Shown: positions 10,498 through 22,749 of the stretch, piece after piece
Numbering within the stretch: the first letter of the stretch is position 1
Layout: the number at the start of each line of letters is the position of its first letter
NCBI GenBank assembly: GCA_943737045.1
Contig: CALSFV010000222.1
Location: forward strand, 992,001 to 1,056,000
Length of the DNA stretch: 64,000 nucleotides
Direction: 5' to 3'
DNA from: Parapristionchus giblindavisi
Lineage: Eukaryota; Nematoda; Chromadorea; Rhabditida; Diplogasteridae
Notes under the pieces: model-generated
The model's input: only the letters and a program-made list of their open reading frames with translations
Databases searched by the model: none
What the model was told of the DNA's origin: nothing
Position numbers and translations under genes: made by a program

Positions 10498-11737
10498 CTC
10501 ACCGCGCACATAGGTACATACTAAATAGTCGTTTAGATTTCAACCATTGCCTTCCCAATGGTTTTGTACTTGATAAAGGTCATTTTATTGTATTGTCTAA
10601 ATATTAAGATGCATAACCTCATTTTCAGGGTCACACATTCTTTACAGTCATTATAGCTTCTTTCCTAGAACGGCAAGGTTCTTCGTGCAACCAAAAATTT
10701 AATAATGTAATAATAATAATAGTTTAATCTTTAAAATGAACGCTTGAGGATGGGGAATATCTGTTAGATAAGTTTTGTGAAGGATGTACGTCGCCAAGGC
10801 GAATCAATGAAATATTGGGTGGGGGGATTGGAGGATGAAGGAAAACTGGAAACGTCCTAACTGAATGAAAATTTGACAAGATCTTTGCCTTATCCCGATA
10901 CCTCATTTGCTCATTTTTTCTAATCTTTCAACACTGTTATTATATGTTAATCATCCTGTTACCTAATTTACAATTAGTTATTTACTACGCTCCGCGTTCT
11001 CTTGTAAAACGCATAAATTTATTATTATATAAATATAAATATGTATAACCTCTATTTCAATCTGTATAGCCTCTCGATCAATCAGTGAGATGCCTCCCTT
11101 GACATATCTCTCTATACATCTCCCCACGTATTGACTGCTGATAGAATGCATTCGGTCACCCCTGAAAAAAGTTTTTTCTCATTATTTTCAATACAATTAT
11201 GATTGCTAGAGTAAGTAGTAGTCGATTCCTTTTGGGAAGTCAAATAAACTAGTAGTGAACTAGTCTAGACGTAAGTAGTGGCATGGTTACAGTTTGTCCA
11301 GTAATTTCGTTGAATCGCTTACTAAGCCACCATCGACATAAAGATTCGTCATACAAAAACAACGGAGATATTATAAGGCAGGTGGAGATAAATTTTATTC
11401 TAGTCACAGTGCAATTTTTTTTTTCACTGACCCTGTGCAAAGATTGCTAGAATCATTTCGAGAGATTAAAATACTCTATTATGTTAAATTTAATATTTAA
11501 ATTATCCCCGTATTATAAATAAAAACAAATTACTTGAGTAAAGTCGTCCATAATCCGGTTACCATATATTGAATACAATCGCCATTTTCTCTTTTCAAGT
11601 TCAAAAACTCGAAGATGCTGGCGCATCTATTTAATTCCTCCACAGAAAATTGTACATCATCTCTCTGTAAATATAAAATACGATTTATAGCCCTTTAGCC
11701 AATTTTTGTGCTCATTTTTTCATCCTGATAAGGTTTT

Positions 11738-12074
11738 CACGGCGGTTCAATGGAGAGAAATTCCTACATTTAAAAGTGGCTTGAAGCCTCTCGCACTACG
11801 AAAAATCGGCAAAGTTGATTTGCACCGGGCGGGATTCGAACCTACGAGGTTCGGATCGCTAAACAAAAGTGCTAACCGCATCTCGGCATGTTTTCCAACT
11901 CGTAAAACTACATAGATGATAGATCTAGTCAGAAGCGTTCTTATGGCGAGCGCCCAGATATACCGTAGTCAACGTTCGCGCTGGGAGAACCTAGATGTTT
12001 TAGTACTTATCAACACTCAGCGGTACTTTTTTCTACGGCGGGAGACTCTTAGTTACTATCATTGTGCCGCCGTG
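11738..12074. mobile_element. 337-bp TIR element, same family as 9029-9352
   Basis: Same termini (CACGGCGGTTCAATG and CCGCCGTG) and the same internal tRNA-like block (GTAGGTTCGAATCCCG on the minus strand). TTTT/AAAA beyond the ends extends the inverted repeat. A clean target duplication was not found. It lies in a Z2 intron and is absent from the matching introns of Z3 and Z4. Confidence 0.7.
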
Positions 12075-14847
12075 AAAATTTTATAAGGTTTTTTTCGCAC
12101 GATTCCAGAAAGATTTTTTTACTTAAAAAATGTTTTTGCGAGATTTTCATGGTCTATATAATAACATGCTGCTTTAAAAATTGATATGATAAGCGGGCAT
12201 TCATCACGATTTGTGTAAACTTTGTGTAATCTCACTTGCGATTGATCATAAATCATAAACTTCAACCATAAATAATCAATCATGATCATAATCAATCATA
12301 AAATTCGCGCACAAGCGATAAAAAATGCTATTCATCATTAGATATTTAATCACATTATGCCGTACCAAATATCCCAAAAGTCCTTATTGTTCGCTACTTT
12401 TTTCGTTCCAAAAGAGAAAACAGGTCCAAAAAATTATTTGGTACGGCGTTTGATATTCATGGCTTGCCAGGCACTACGAGACGATATTATAAACTATAAA
12501 AATGTTACCTCCAGGAGGAACCATAAACGGTGGTAAACTGTATGGGAGTATGCAGAGTTGTACTTGCTTAGATATAGTGATGCAGCATTGAGACAGCACG
12601 ACGGAGTCTCGGAACTGGCGACTTTCACACTCGCTCTCATATTAAACACGTCTTCTGGATCATGAACCGCATCTAAAAACACAGAAATGTGCCAAAATGC
12701 CTATGCAGTGAAAATCCGATCTCGTTTTCCGAACACTCTCGATCTGCACTATTATGGTACAAGTTGATCTTTGGTCTCTCACACCCAAACGAAAAAAAGA
12801 GCAACGGGCCATGTCTTGGTCAGGGGTGATCGAACAGGCTTTTGTCGAAAAGTGGCAGTTGCGCTTTTGTCGTTGCGCTTCTGTCATGCCCAGGTGAGGC
12901 GACCAACATGGAAAGGAAGGGAAGTGGGTGTGATTGTGCCTTTCTTCTATCTTGTATAAGTTCTATTTTTGAAAATTTATGAAACTTTTCCATGAAAATG
13001 GATTGGACAGGTGTGATCGCCATCAAATCCTTCTCGCGCTCTCTCTGATTTACGTACTATCTCGCTTGGACTCTCTCTCTGAACATAGAAATTCATTGTG
13101 GCTCTGGTTGGCTACTCTCGTACCAAATAAACAAGTGCATATAATAATATAAATACACTTATAATAATATTGATTTTTCTCATATTTTTCTTTGCACTCG
13201 TTCATTTTGTACTCGATGAAACACCCTTGCGGAGTACGACAAATAAATAAATAATTCTCTACATTTGTTGCACTCACCAATTACGGATATCATTCGAAGG
13301 TTTTTGAACACTCGAGAGACTGCCAAAATATCACAATAAAGTGGGCACTCCGATAGATCGATGAATTCGAGTTGAGGCCAGAATGGATCATCCGACTCCA
13401 TTTGTTGAAAATGCGATATGAATACCATCCCCATTGTGATCCTGCTGAAAAAAGTATGCGAATCATTGACTGAGTGTAAACTATACCGGGACCCAAAAAA
13501 TATACTGCAAAAATGTATTCATGATAATGAAGGAGATGGGTGTAAAATAATAATAATAATAATAATAATAATATCTGCATGTGTGTTTCAGGTAAGCATG
13601 ATAATGAAATACATAGAGAAATACATTAGGGATACCTATGTAAATGCAATACCACAACGAGGTAGTAAGATTGAATTAACAGATTATGATGATATAACTA
13701 TAACTAAGAAGCATTGGTAGGAATACAATTACGAAAGATTTCGACATTAGGACAAATTATAGTAGAAGTAGCCAATAAATTACGAGAATTGACAACTCAC
13801 TGACAAAAATGGATTAGATTCATTTTAATTGAACAATATCAGTATGATTTTAGAAAAATACCTCTCCGATTTAAAACAAAACACTGCACTTGAACCAAAC
13901 ATCTCAAATTTGTTTCGTGCAAATTAGTGACTCTTTTTTCCGTCTTTTTTTCACGACTCACTTCGAAAACTTCGACATTTTTTTTGGAAAAAATGGATAT
14001 ATGAATTCACGAAAAAGCACATACCACTGCTCACCGGTTCAAAATGTATAGCCGAACTTTCCCGTTTTCAAAAGGGCGCAATTTTTTGTGATGTCAATAT
14101 TTTGTTCATTCTTGATCATAGCAATCAATACGCAGAGATAGTGAAAAAATATTCTCACCCTGGGTCGTCGTACGGTCTTCCACTCAAATCGACCGATCTC
14201 AGTTTTGAGAGGGACTTGAAAGTCTCCATGGTTTTATCGATTAGAGAAGTGGTTACATAACGTAACGACAGTATCTCCAGATTGGGTAAACCCTTCAGTG
14301 GTGATATATCAGAAGCATTCTCGCATTCCGAAATATCCAAGTGCCGTAGACCGGGAACGTTCTGAAATATTATTAGAAATTAAACCTTCGTTCTGTTTTC
14401 TAACAATGAAACTATCAAAACTATGACACGGATCTCCTGTAAGAATGAAATAAGCAATACGGACGATACGATTATGATTAATTAAACAAGTATACAAGTA
14501 TGCAAACCGGTGAGTGAAAATTTTAAACTATCGGAAAAAGCTCTCATTTTCCTACGTTTCTACAAGATAATAAAAACTAGACATTTGCCTAGGGACCGTA
14601 TCGTGAACATTAAGAAAGTGCAGTAAAATTATATTTGTATCATTTTTCAACGTAATCGATGATGCCGATTCTAATGGGAAACAAGAAAAAACAAAAATAA
14701 AATATAAGGATAGAAAACGGTGCTTAATTAATATTCGCTTATGTTAAGAAAACTACAGTATGCCGAAAACTATACGGCAAATGATTTGCCAAATTTTTTT
14801 GTAAAGTATTCGCGAACTATAATTTCTATAATTTTTTTTATATTTCG

Positions 14848-15055
14848 CGGGTTCGAATCCTATTGCCGAACTTTCCTATTTTCAAAAGTATGCCCTTCTC
14901 CTGCTACCACAGGATAATCCTGACTCTAATTCTAGCTTCATGATTCTAGCGAGCTATGGGCTGAATCAGCATAAAACAAATAGACTATGTAAAATAACGA
15001 TTGCTATCTTTCTGTCTTCACAGTTTCTTCGCGAAAACATTCGCGGATCTCCACA
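14848..15055 (+). repeat. 5'-truncated SINE-like repeat in Z2 intron
   Basis: Begins at the B box (GCGGGTTCGAATCC) and runs through the family tail (CTATTGCCGAACTTTCC, GATTCTAGCGAGC, TTTCTGTCTTCACAG). It shows that the family has a conserved body of about 200 bp beyond the tRNA-like head. Confidence 0.5.
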
Positions 15056-16390
15056 AAAATCAACGTAGCAGCCAAAAGCATTCACCTAAAACTTTGCAAT
15101 GTCATATCCTTTGACTCAGATGTACAATCGGGCTCATATTTTAGCAGGTTACTATCGGCTAAGTGGACATCCTATTCTACTCCCGTTGTTATGAATAAAA
15201 TGCTGATGCAACCTCTCAGTGTTTACCCAACAGAAATTATTTCTTCTGCTGAATTTTTCTAACAATAAGATTTGTTACTAACAGAACATGAACAACATAT
15301 ACTATTGATTAGTATCCGCTATGCAAACCATTCGAGCCAATTCATTCCTGTGAGAAAATCGTAATTTACTCATCAAATTGGGCAAAAATATCGTAACTAT
15401 GTGTTAGACAAAGTTTAAGGCTCGAAACGTGGCAGAGAAAATAGCCCGTGAGTGATACAAAACATGGCCGAGTACATATGAGCCAGATCGGTTGAATTTT
15501 GAGAAGTTTCAAAAATTTATTTTTCTCATTTTTCGAGGCAGAATGTACCTGCGCAGGTTAAGTTCGATTCTGTTTAATAGCCAGTTGTTTTCTATATATA
15601 GAAGACAACAGTTTAGTAGTCTTTCATAAATGTCGAGTTCTTCGAGGGAAGTTAAAATTGGATAAAGGTCACACTCGGCCACATTTTGCGTCACTCATGG
15701 GCTATTATCTCTGCCAAGTTTCGAGCATGCAGCCTCACAGAGTTATGACATTTTTGCTCAATTTCAGGAGTGTCGGAAATTTCGCAGAAATGAATCAACT
15801 CGAATCGACCACACAGCGGATTCAACTCCTCAGTAAATGTTGTTCATACATTATTAAAAACAAGTGTCAGAAAAATTCAGCAGAGGAAATTTTCTCAGAA
15901 GAGTAAGTACAGAGGGGTTGCATCATAACTAGGAAATAATACGACGATGAATCATAAGAACGGGAGTAGGATAGGATGCCCACATAGCCGATAGTAACAA
16001 AACATGCGCCCGATTGCTGATCTGAGTCAAAAATTATGACATTGCAATTTAAGGCGAATACTTTTGGCTGCTACTGTTGGTAGATACCGTTTTGGTGCCC
16101 GCTGTGTCAGATAGATGATAAATAATTTTGCTGGAGTAAAAGAATAATTTTCGTTTTTGCGGTAACAACTTCCTTATCGTATAACAATAAATTTTTGAAA
16201 AAAAAAATAAAATGAAATTTAAAAAAATAAACCTGTGCAATATAAGTGAGTAGATCGTTGTCCACTACGTCTGTGTCCATAAGAGTTAGTGAATTCAAAT
16301 TTACGAAATTCTCGAGCTGCAAAATCAAAAAGATTCAGACAAATCTCAGTGAGATTAATTAATTAAATTCATATGTCGAAAATTATGTTA

Positions 16391-16488
16391 CATAGTACTT
16401 AGCCTGACCGGATTTTGAGCCAAATTTGCCAAAAATCGAAAAACCTGAAAGGATTTTGAAAACCGATAACCTAGCTATTCGACCTATG
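16391..16488. mobile_element. Short relative of the 10295-10497 element
   Basis: Reverse orientation: ends in CTAGCTATTCGACCTATG and contains GCCTGACCGGATTTTGAGCC and TCGAAAAACCTG, matching the tandem units. Only Z2 has it; the matching introns of Z1, Z3 and Z4 do not. Confidence 0.5.
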
Positions 16489-17619
16489 ATTCAATTTTCC
16501 CGAAATTAATTTAGGAAGTAAATTTTTATACGTTGACTTTTACGTTGATTTATTTATCTTACAATTACATTAGTTTTGATAAATCTGACAAGTGATTAAA
16601 TTAATTTCGTGATTACCTTCATATCAAATCTATTTCCGAGACTGACATCTTCAAGTCGTAAATTTGCGAGACTCGTTCTGAGTGACTCTGACTCGTTGAT
16701 AATATCGATTATGTCCTGTTTGATACCTTCAATTAAGATTTTAAACTAGTTATTCATTAACAGTAATGTCAACCTTTAAGACCAAAAGACACGATTAGTT
16801 TCTCCAGTGGATGACTCAAAAAATGGGCGAGCTGTTTGCAATTGAAATCCGATATTTGAATGTACGCCTGAAATAGGAAAAATCATCCTTCGAATTAAGG
16901 TGACTGCGATGGGAATGGAGCTACTCTTCATCCTGTAATACCCTCTAGCTAGAGGGAATCACAGTGTTTCTTCAAGAATGGGAGCGGTCATTCAAAACTT
17001 GGAAATGTTCCAAAATATGGTATGGTGCACCATTATACCCTTTGAAAAAAGTGAAAAGGGTAAATAAATTACGAGAATTGATTAGATGACGAGAAAAGAA
17101 AGGTAAATAAAGAGATTATGAAGGGTAATGCAAGATAAAAAGAGAAATCTAGAGACAAAGTAGGTATTTATAACCAAAAAGGAATTGGTGGTGGAGAAAA
17201 GTTTTTATCAGGCAATCGTTAGTGCAGGGGTACTCTGGTTTTGAAGGGTAATATTGTAGTAAGAAGCGCGCGAAAATAGAGTTGCTTATAATTACTATTT
17301 CTCTAAATACTCATGAAATTACGAAACAGTAAGAAAAAATAAACCAAAGAAAGTAAGGTACTTTCCAGGCGCTACTTACTACAATAATGCCATGCAAAAC
17401 CGGGGTAAGTGAATGGAATATGCGAATAAGAAAAAATAGGGGAGAGGAGGCAAAATATCGTTACCTCCGTGATGTAAAATCTTCGACAATCGAGCTGTTC
17501 CAAGGTGCTACATTTGATTCCGCCTTTTTCATCCATGTGCTTGACAATTGTATTCGATACGTTAGCTGGCAATCTTGTATCGAATTGAGGGCATTGTTGA
17601 TTGTGAAGAAGATGGGCAA

Positions 17620-17967
17620 TAGGGTTGGCAATAACGCACACACATTGCGGGCCCGCAATGCTCTGTGAAATCATTGCGGGCCCGCAACCTCGAAGGGAGG
17701 GGAGGGGGAGTGATTGCGGGCCCGCAACGACTATTTTTTTCCTACCCTCTACTTTTTGTGATCGGTCGTTCTTCTATGCTCTCTTCACTATCCTTCGTTC
17801 TCTCGTTGCGGGCCCGAAATGCTATTGCGGGCCCGCAATCGCTCCCCCTCCCCTCCATCCAAGTTTGCGGGCCCGCAATGATTTTACACCGCATTGCGGG
17901 CCCGCAATCATTAGCAATAAAAAGTCAAAGCTATTGCGGGCCCGCAACCCCCGAATAGCCAACTCTA
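17620..17967. mobile_element. 348-bp hAT-like MITE made of GCGGGCCCGC palindromes, inserted in Z2 exon 1
   Basis: Termini TAGGGTTGGC and TAGAGTTGGC (inverted) with an exact 8-bp duplication ATGGGCAA at 17612-17619 and 17968-17975. Terminal TAGGG and 8-bp TSD are typical of the hAT superfamily. Inside are eight copies of the 14-bp palindrome TTGCGGGCCCGCAA (17645, 17674, 17714, 17806, 17825, 17865, 17894, 17934; the fourth has one change) spaced irregularly. No transposase. Z1, Z3 and Z4 show the empty site. Confidence 0.85.
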
Positions 17968-18292
17968 ATGGGCAAGACGAGAGGTGGTAATATTAAATAG
18001 GCTTATGCGAGTCGCTTCCGCAAACAAATCACACATCTGAAAGGTTATTTTTATTTTTTCTCGCAAAACGCGGTTGGATACACGGAAAATGTAATCTTTT
18101 CATATAAAACTATGTATAATCGTCAGAAGAGATACAGTATCTCTTAGTGAATCATATGGAAAGATGTGATATTTGGGATTTACAGAAGTTGAATAAATTA
18201 TCAAATTAATGAGTAAAGATTGAACAATGTGATAAAATGTAACAAGATACAGCTAGTTAGAGGACTGAAAATAAAGATGGATGTGCGGTAGA

Positions 18293-18355
18293 TGGTCTTG
18301 AGTGAAGATGCGCGCATAAGAGGTGCTCTTATGCGCGCTCCTTCACTCAAGACCA
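18293..18355. repeat. 63-bp hairpin
   Basis: TGGTCTTGAGTGAAG, then TGCGCGCATAAGAG, followed by the complementary CTCTTATGCGCGC and CTTCACTCAAGACCA, with almost no loop. Mirrored at about 25070-25132. Z1-S1 and Z4-S6 spacers keep only the right half. Confidence 0.75.
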
Positions 18356-18615
18356 CGCCTACAAACTACAATAAAGCTATGAAACCTATGCTGCAACTTT
18401 TCCAATGAGATGTAGATGTAACCAAAGGCAATCATAGAATGAGCTTTTAAAGCTGGATACAAGAACGCGACCTCTTCTTATAGTACACTCTCTCTTCACA
18501 CCCACAGTCTACACTCTTTTTTTCTCTGCGTCTCTTCCCGTTACTTGGAGGGAGGTCTGCTCTCTCAGGTCACATATACAGCAGCGTGATCACGAGAGGT
18601 GAGGGTGAATAAGGG

Positions 18616-18730
18616 TCGGAAGTAGAGGGAGAGAGGTCGAGAGACGGAGAGGGAGAGGGAGATGTGGGAGAGCGAGGGAAGAGAGAGGGATGGGAACAGA
18701 AGAGACTATTAGAGATGCAGGGAGAAAAAC
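18616..18730 (+). repeat. Purine-rich (GA) tract
   Basis: About 115 bp almost without pyrimidines on this strand (GAGGGAGAGAGG..., GGGAGAGGGAGA). The pyrimidine complement appears at about 24715-24815. Absent from the Z1-S1 and Z4-S6 spacers. Confidence 0.6.
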
Positions 18731-19098
18731 TTGATGAGGTGATTAATTCAAACTACAGTAATCCTAAATCAATATTCACATGTTTGTAGTACGGTAGTAC
18801 GACCATCATTGATTTTTCCAGATAGCATCCACAGAGAAATCGATCACTTTTTCGTACTCCTTCTCTTTTTTCGCTCTATCTTTTCCCATGTCACAACATG
18901 ACTTAAATTTTACTCTCCGCTCTGGCAACGCTCTCTCGTAGACAAAGAAAGCGAGAGAGCACTGCCAGAGAGGAGAGTAAAATTCGATTAGGGCATGTCC
19001 TTAAATCACCTTTGTTCTGTCTCGTAATCATCTCAATTGTAGTCCCGTTTCTCCATTCATTTTCAGTATTCATCCCAGCTCAGACTGGCTGACTTCTC

Positions 19099-20635
19099 AT
19101 GATGAAAAGACATTCTTCTCGTAGAAACGATTCGTGAGTTTGATCTTTGATCTTTGATCTTTGATCTCTAACCTTACAGGAAGAAAAACAATGCTAGATA
19201 CGGTAATAGCTCCGACTCCGATCAACCTTCATATCAAGTGGAGGAAAACAGCGAGGGAGAACTTGTAAGGATGAAAAGATCAAAGATCAAATTAAGGAGC
19301 TTAGTCTTTCCCTTCAGGTTAACTACCAATACAACCTCAAATGGCCTCAGAAGATCTGTAAGAAGAAAGTGAGACTGAAATTTGTGGGCGGAATTTATAA
19401 ATTAATCGATAATTTCAGACTGATTACGTGTCCATAACCAAATCTTCTGATACATCTGGAAGAGAGCAAGACTCTCAGAAGGTAAGAGTGCAAAGATCAA
19501 AGATTAAAAATCAAAGGTCGTATTTATTCGGTTCAGTTCATCGACACGCCCAGTGAGTACGAGAGACGGGAGAAGGTTTGCGCATACTGTAGCTTGTACC
19601 AATCAATAAATCGATAATTCCAGAATGCGCAGTACATTCGTCTCGACACTTCCAATAATCCGGTGAGAAGGGGCGTGGCCAATTGTGGGCGGGGCTTACC
19701 ATGAACTACACTACAGACGATGTACGAGAATTTTACCAATAGCAGCGAGTCGCTGAGCGCTATATCGAATGAGTCCATCCATAAGTATCCCTTCATGACT
19801 GACAGAAATGATCAGCCCATCATTATCGATTCCCGCATCTATGATACGGTAAGGATACGGTACATCTACCGTAACCTAATAAATAATCAATAATTCAGAG
19901 ATCTGAGATGTGTCGTAAGCAGGATGTAGTCAGCGAGGTTGAATCCATCTCTGATATGGTAGGAGTACCGTAGTCCTAGGGTACCGTAACCTGATGGATA
20001 CCGTAACCGCATCTTTCAGTCCACCGTTCCTTCCGATGATGTCTCCCGTCATTATGTTGGTGTTTGTTCGAAGAGACGTGTTGAGAAGAAGCTGAAGTAG
20101 GTCCAAAATCAACCAAAAATGTTGTCCCTGAAGTGATATTGGCAACATCAGAGTGTTAGAATATCTGTAGATACACTTGAGGAAATTGATAATGAATAAT
20201 ATTTATTGTTCTCTGATCTTTAATCTTTGATCTTTGAAATAGGTCCGGAGAATTCTTGATCTATTATGAGAAACCCCGTGGTTCATCTATTCCACTCACC
20301 ATCGACCTCAAACTGGCCTACATGAGCTCGAATAATACGGTAATCGATATTAAATCAATCTATAAATCGATCAATAAATTAATCAATCAATAATATTCCT
20401 TCAGATCTACCACTTCCCCATTAAAAGTTTCGAGAGAAGCGGTGAGAAGTACTTTGTTGTCATGCAGAACACTCATGAGGCCAAGACGGTAACGATCAAT
20501 AATCAATAATTAAAATCGATAATCAATCAATAATTTCAGTTCCCAAGTGTTCACTCGCTCGTGAAGCACTATCACACCTACGCTGATGTTGATCCGAAGT
20601 CCGGAAGAATGGAGACATTTAAAGTTCCATACTAA
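19099..20635 (+). CDS. S2: SH2-domain protein, full-length paralogue of S1
   Basis: All 12 exons of S1 are present with conserved splice sites and no stop. The first coding exon is 19099-19133; the last ends at TAA 20633-20635. Differences from S1 include N5H, IC for LS near the end of exon 3, and PRG for PSG after the beta B strand. The SH2 beta B again reads GEFLIYYEK, without the FLVR arginine. Exon 8 reads VSEVESISDM. It lies in the left arm of palindrome 1 and mirrors S3. Its divergent partner is the broken Z2; downstream is the D reading frame. Confidence 0.7.
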
Positions 20636-20781
20636 AAATGGGCGGAGTCTGTATTCACCGTAGTGATACACTTTGGCCCCTTGCCCCATCCATCTTTGCC
20701 CCCTTATCCCCGGACCCTTTAATTTAAATCGATAATTTAAATCGTCCAATCTGATACAGTAAATACGTATATAAAAACATT

Positions 20782-21256
20782 ATGGTCTACCGTAGTTGTA
20801 ATATCCAAGTAGAAAATGCTCGTCTCGCTCCCACACTTGTTGATGGTATGCTAGAGTCCAAAGGCAGTGCTAATCTGCACATGTGCTACCGTGCACCGCC
20901 CGAACCCATGGCCATACTGGTAGGTGTTACTGTACTTTATTGACTACTGTGCATACTGTACTCGTATATTATTGATATCTTGTACTACTGGATATTATCA
21001 TTTTTATACACACATTACTGCATGCTGCGTTCCTGCGGAGTATGACTTTACGCGTCGTCGTGCCCGCGTTTCGGATGCGATCGCGGTAGCCCTCCGCGTC
21101 GCGTTCCGTCTTGTACCGCGTGCGGCGCGTCCGGATACATATCAACGGCGGCTCTGCACGATCATATCTTTGAATGTGCTAAACTCATGCGGCAAACGAG
21201 TAACACAGGAGATTTGTAATAGGCGATCTTCAGTCAAGGTTGATAAAGAAGATTAG
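20782..21256 (+). CDS. D (copy 2): putative two-part reading frame, unidentified
   Basis: 20782-20919 is an open 46-codon stretch from ATG to a GTAGGT donor, with balanced codon use (contains MCYRAPPEPMAIL). About 130 bp on, a GC-rich stretch (21045-21253) is open to a TAG and rich in Arg and Ala (YDFTRRRARVSD, ALRVAFRLVPRAARP). Whether they join is unproven: the acceptor would be GCGGAG, atypical for nematodes. Exact copy at 22129-22603; an interrupted one at 54437-55474. No family recognised. Confidence 0.35.
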
Positions 21257-21450
21257 TAATCAATCCTAGTGATCAAAGATCTTTCCAGACCATATCTGTG
21301 TATACTATTCTTTCATCAATTTGTCTGTACGTACCTATCAGTATTTCGTCCTTGATTCATCACTGTACTGTACCTATGCCACTTCGTATCTCAGTTTTGT
21401 AAAGATGTAGATGAGAGATCATGACAGAAGAGAATGTAATATAGTGAATA

Positions 21451-21934
21451 ACACGTTAGACGGCAATCGTGAAAAGAGGCACGAGGAAGCCTTAAGAATA
21501 TACGAGGTTAAACTAACAAAGTTGGGAGAAGCAATAGCAAAAAAAAGAATAAAAGAAAAATAGTGGAAATGTAAAAAGTGAACTGACTATTACGGTATTG
21601 ATGTACACGAATGGTTACGTTGAAATGGATTGCGGTAATTTTAAAGTAATATTTATGTATACTGTAAACGTAAAGATCAAACTTCTCCGAACATTAGTTA
21701 TTTCCTCTTTTTCAAATGTCCTCGTTTTTTTCATTCTTGAAATTTCCTAATTTGGTATTGCATGTTGAAGATAATTCTTTTACTTCTTACGCTACTCCTC
21801 AGTGACATAATCCTACAATCTGCATAAATTTGATCCCGAATTTTGAGCGTTTTTAAACGATTTACTTCTCTTCCTTCAACCTGTAGCGCTACGACTTAGC
21901 AAGATAATCAAGAGATAAAATGAAAATTTATGTT
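21451..21934. other. Palindrome 1 central spacer
   Basis: 484 bp of single-arm sequence. It matches 55682-56165 in reverse orientation, so it belongs colinearly to the right arm read on the minus strand. The junction at 21450/21451 is therefore the rearrangement point. No gene seen. Confidence 0.8.
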
Positions 21935-22128
21935 TATTCACTATATTACATTCTCTTCTGTCATGATCTCTCATCTACATCTTTACAAAACTGAGATACG
22001 AAGTGGCATAGGTACAGTACAGTGATGAATCAAGGACGAAATACTGATAGGTACGTACAGACAAATTGATGAAAGAATAGTATACACAGATATGGTCTGG
22101 AAAGATCTTTGATCACTAGGATTGATTA

Positions 22129-22603
22129 CTAATCTTCTTTATCAACCTTGACTGAAGATCGCCTATTACAAATCTCCTGTGTTACTCGTTTGCCGCATGA
22201 GTTTAGCACATTCAAAGATATGATCGTGCAGAGCCGCCGTTGATATGTATCCGGACGCGCCGCACGCGGTACAAGACGGAACGCGACGCGGAGGGCTACC
22301 GCGATCGCATCCGAAACGCGGGCACGACGACGCGTAAAGTCATACTCCGCAGGAACGCAGCATGCAGTAATGTGTGTATAAAAATGATAATATCCAGTAG
22401 TACAAGATATCAATAATATACGAGTACAGTATGCACAGTAGTCAATAAAGTACAGTAACACCTACCAGTATGGCCATGGGTTCGGGCGGTGCACGGTAGC
22501 ACATGTGCAGATTAGCACTGCCTTTGGACTCTAGCATACCATCAACAAGTGTGGGAGCGAGACGAGCATTTTCTACTTGGATATTACAACTACGGTAGAC
22601 CAT
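22129..22603 (-). CDS. D (copy 3): putative reading frame, mirror of 20782-21256
   Basis: Exact inverted copy of the copy-2 frame: first part 22466-22603, GC-rich part to 22129. Identity alone does not prove coding, since the whole arm is nearly identical. Unidentified. Confidence 0.35.
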
Positions 22604-22749
22604 AATGTTTTTATATACGTATTTACTGTATCAGATTGGACGATTTAAATTATCGATTTAAATTAAAGGGTCCGGGGATAAGGGGGCAAAGATGGATGGG
22701 GCAAGGGGCCAAAGTGTATCACTACGGTGAATACAGACTCCGCCCATTT

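Larger units (their letters stand above)
7463..18036 (-). pseudogene. Z2: ZYG-11-like gene broken by a MITE in exon 1 and a lost splice acceptor
   Basis: All 14 exons of the Z family can be located, including 17465-18036 (split exon 1), about 16764-16860, 16623-16737, 16237-16320, 14160-14362, 13284-13447, 12509-12672, about 11560-11666, 9770-9890 and 9407-9500, 8471-8493, 8048-8213 and 7463-7555. Two lesions are visible. First, a 348-bp element sits in exon 1; its first triplet in frame is TAG, ending the protein after 23 residues. Without the element and one 8-bp duplicate, exon 1 is exactly 216 nt like its paralogues. Second, the last acceptor reads CTG instead of CAG (base 7557). The element offers an in-frame ATG at 17674, so translation restart cannot be excluded. 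The middle exons are the most diverged in the family; the 3' third matches Z3/Z4. Confidence 0.7.
18037..19098. other. Z2-S2 divergent spacer
   Basis: No gene seen. It carries a 63-bp near-perfect hairpin (18293-18355), a purine-rich tract (about 18616-18730) and the 18911-18981 inverted repeat. The mirrored spacer is 24300-25388. Confidence 0.6.
16750..21450 (+). repeat. Palindrome 1, left arm
   Basis: Reverse-complement match to 21935-26310. Near the centre positions sum to 43385; the sum drifts outward because of indels, chiefly the 17620-17967 MITE. It spans Z2 exons 1-2, S2 and D. Sequence differences scattered along the arm show that the two arms have diverged. Confidence 0.9.

Noticed and set aside
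17645..17947. Regularly repeated GCGGGCCCGC units as a CRISPR-like array
   Set aside because: Units are 14-bp perfect palindromes with irregular spacing (15-78 bp), inside a TIR element with TSD, in a nematode genome.
17625..17990. 121-codon open frame rich in GPA and ARN
   Set aside because: Produced by the GC palindromes of the MITE, which are open in several frames.
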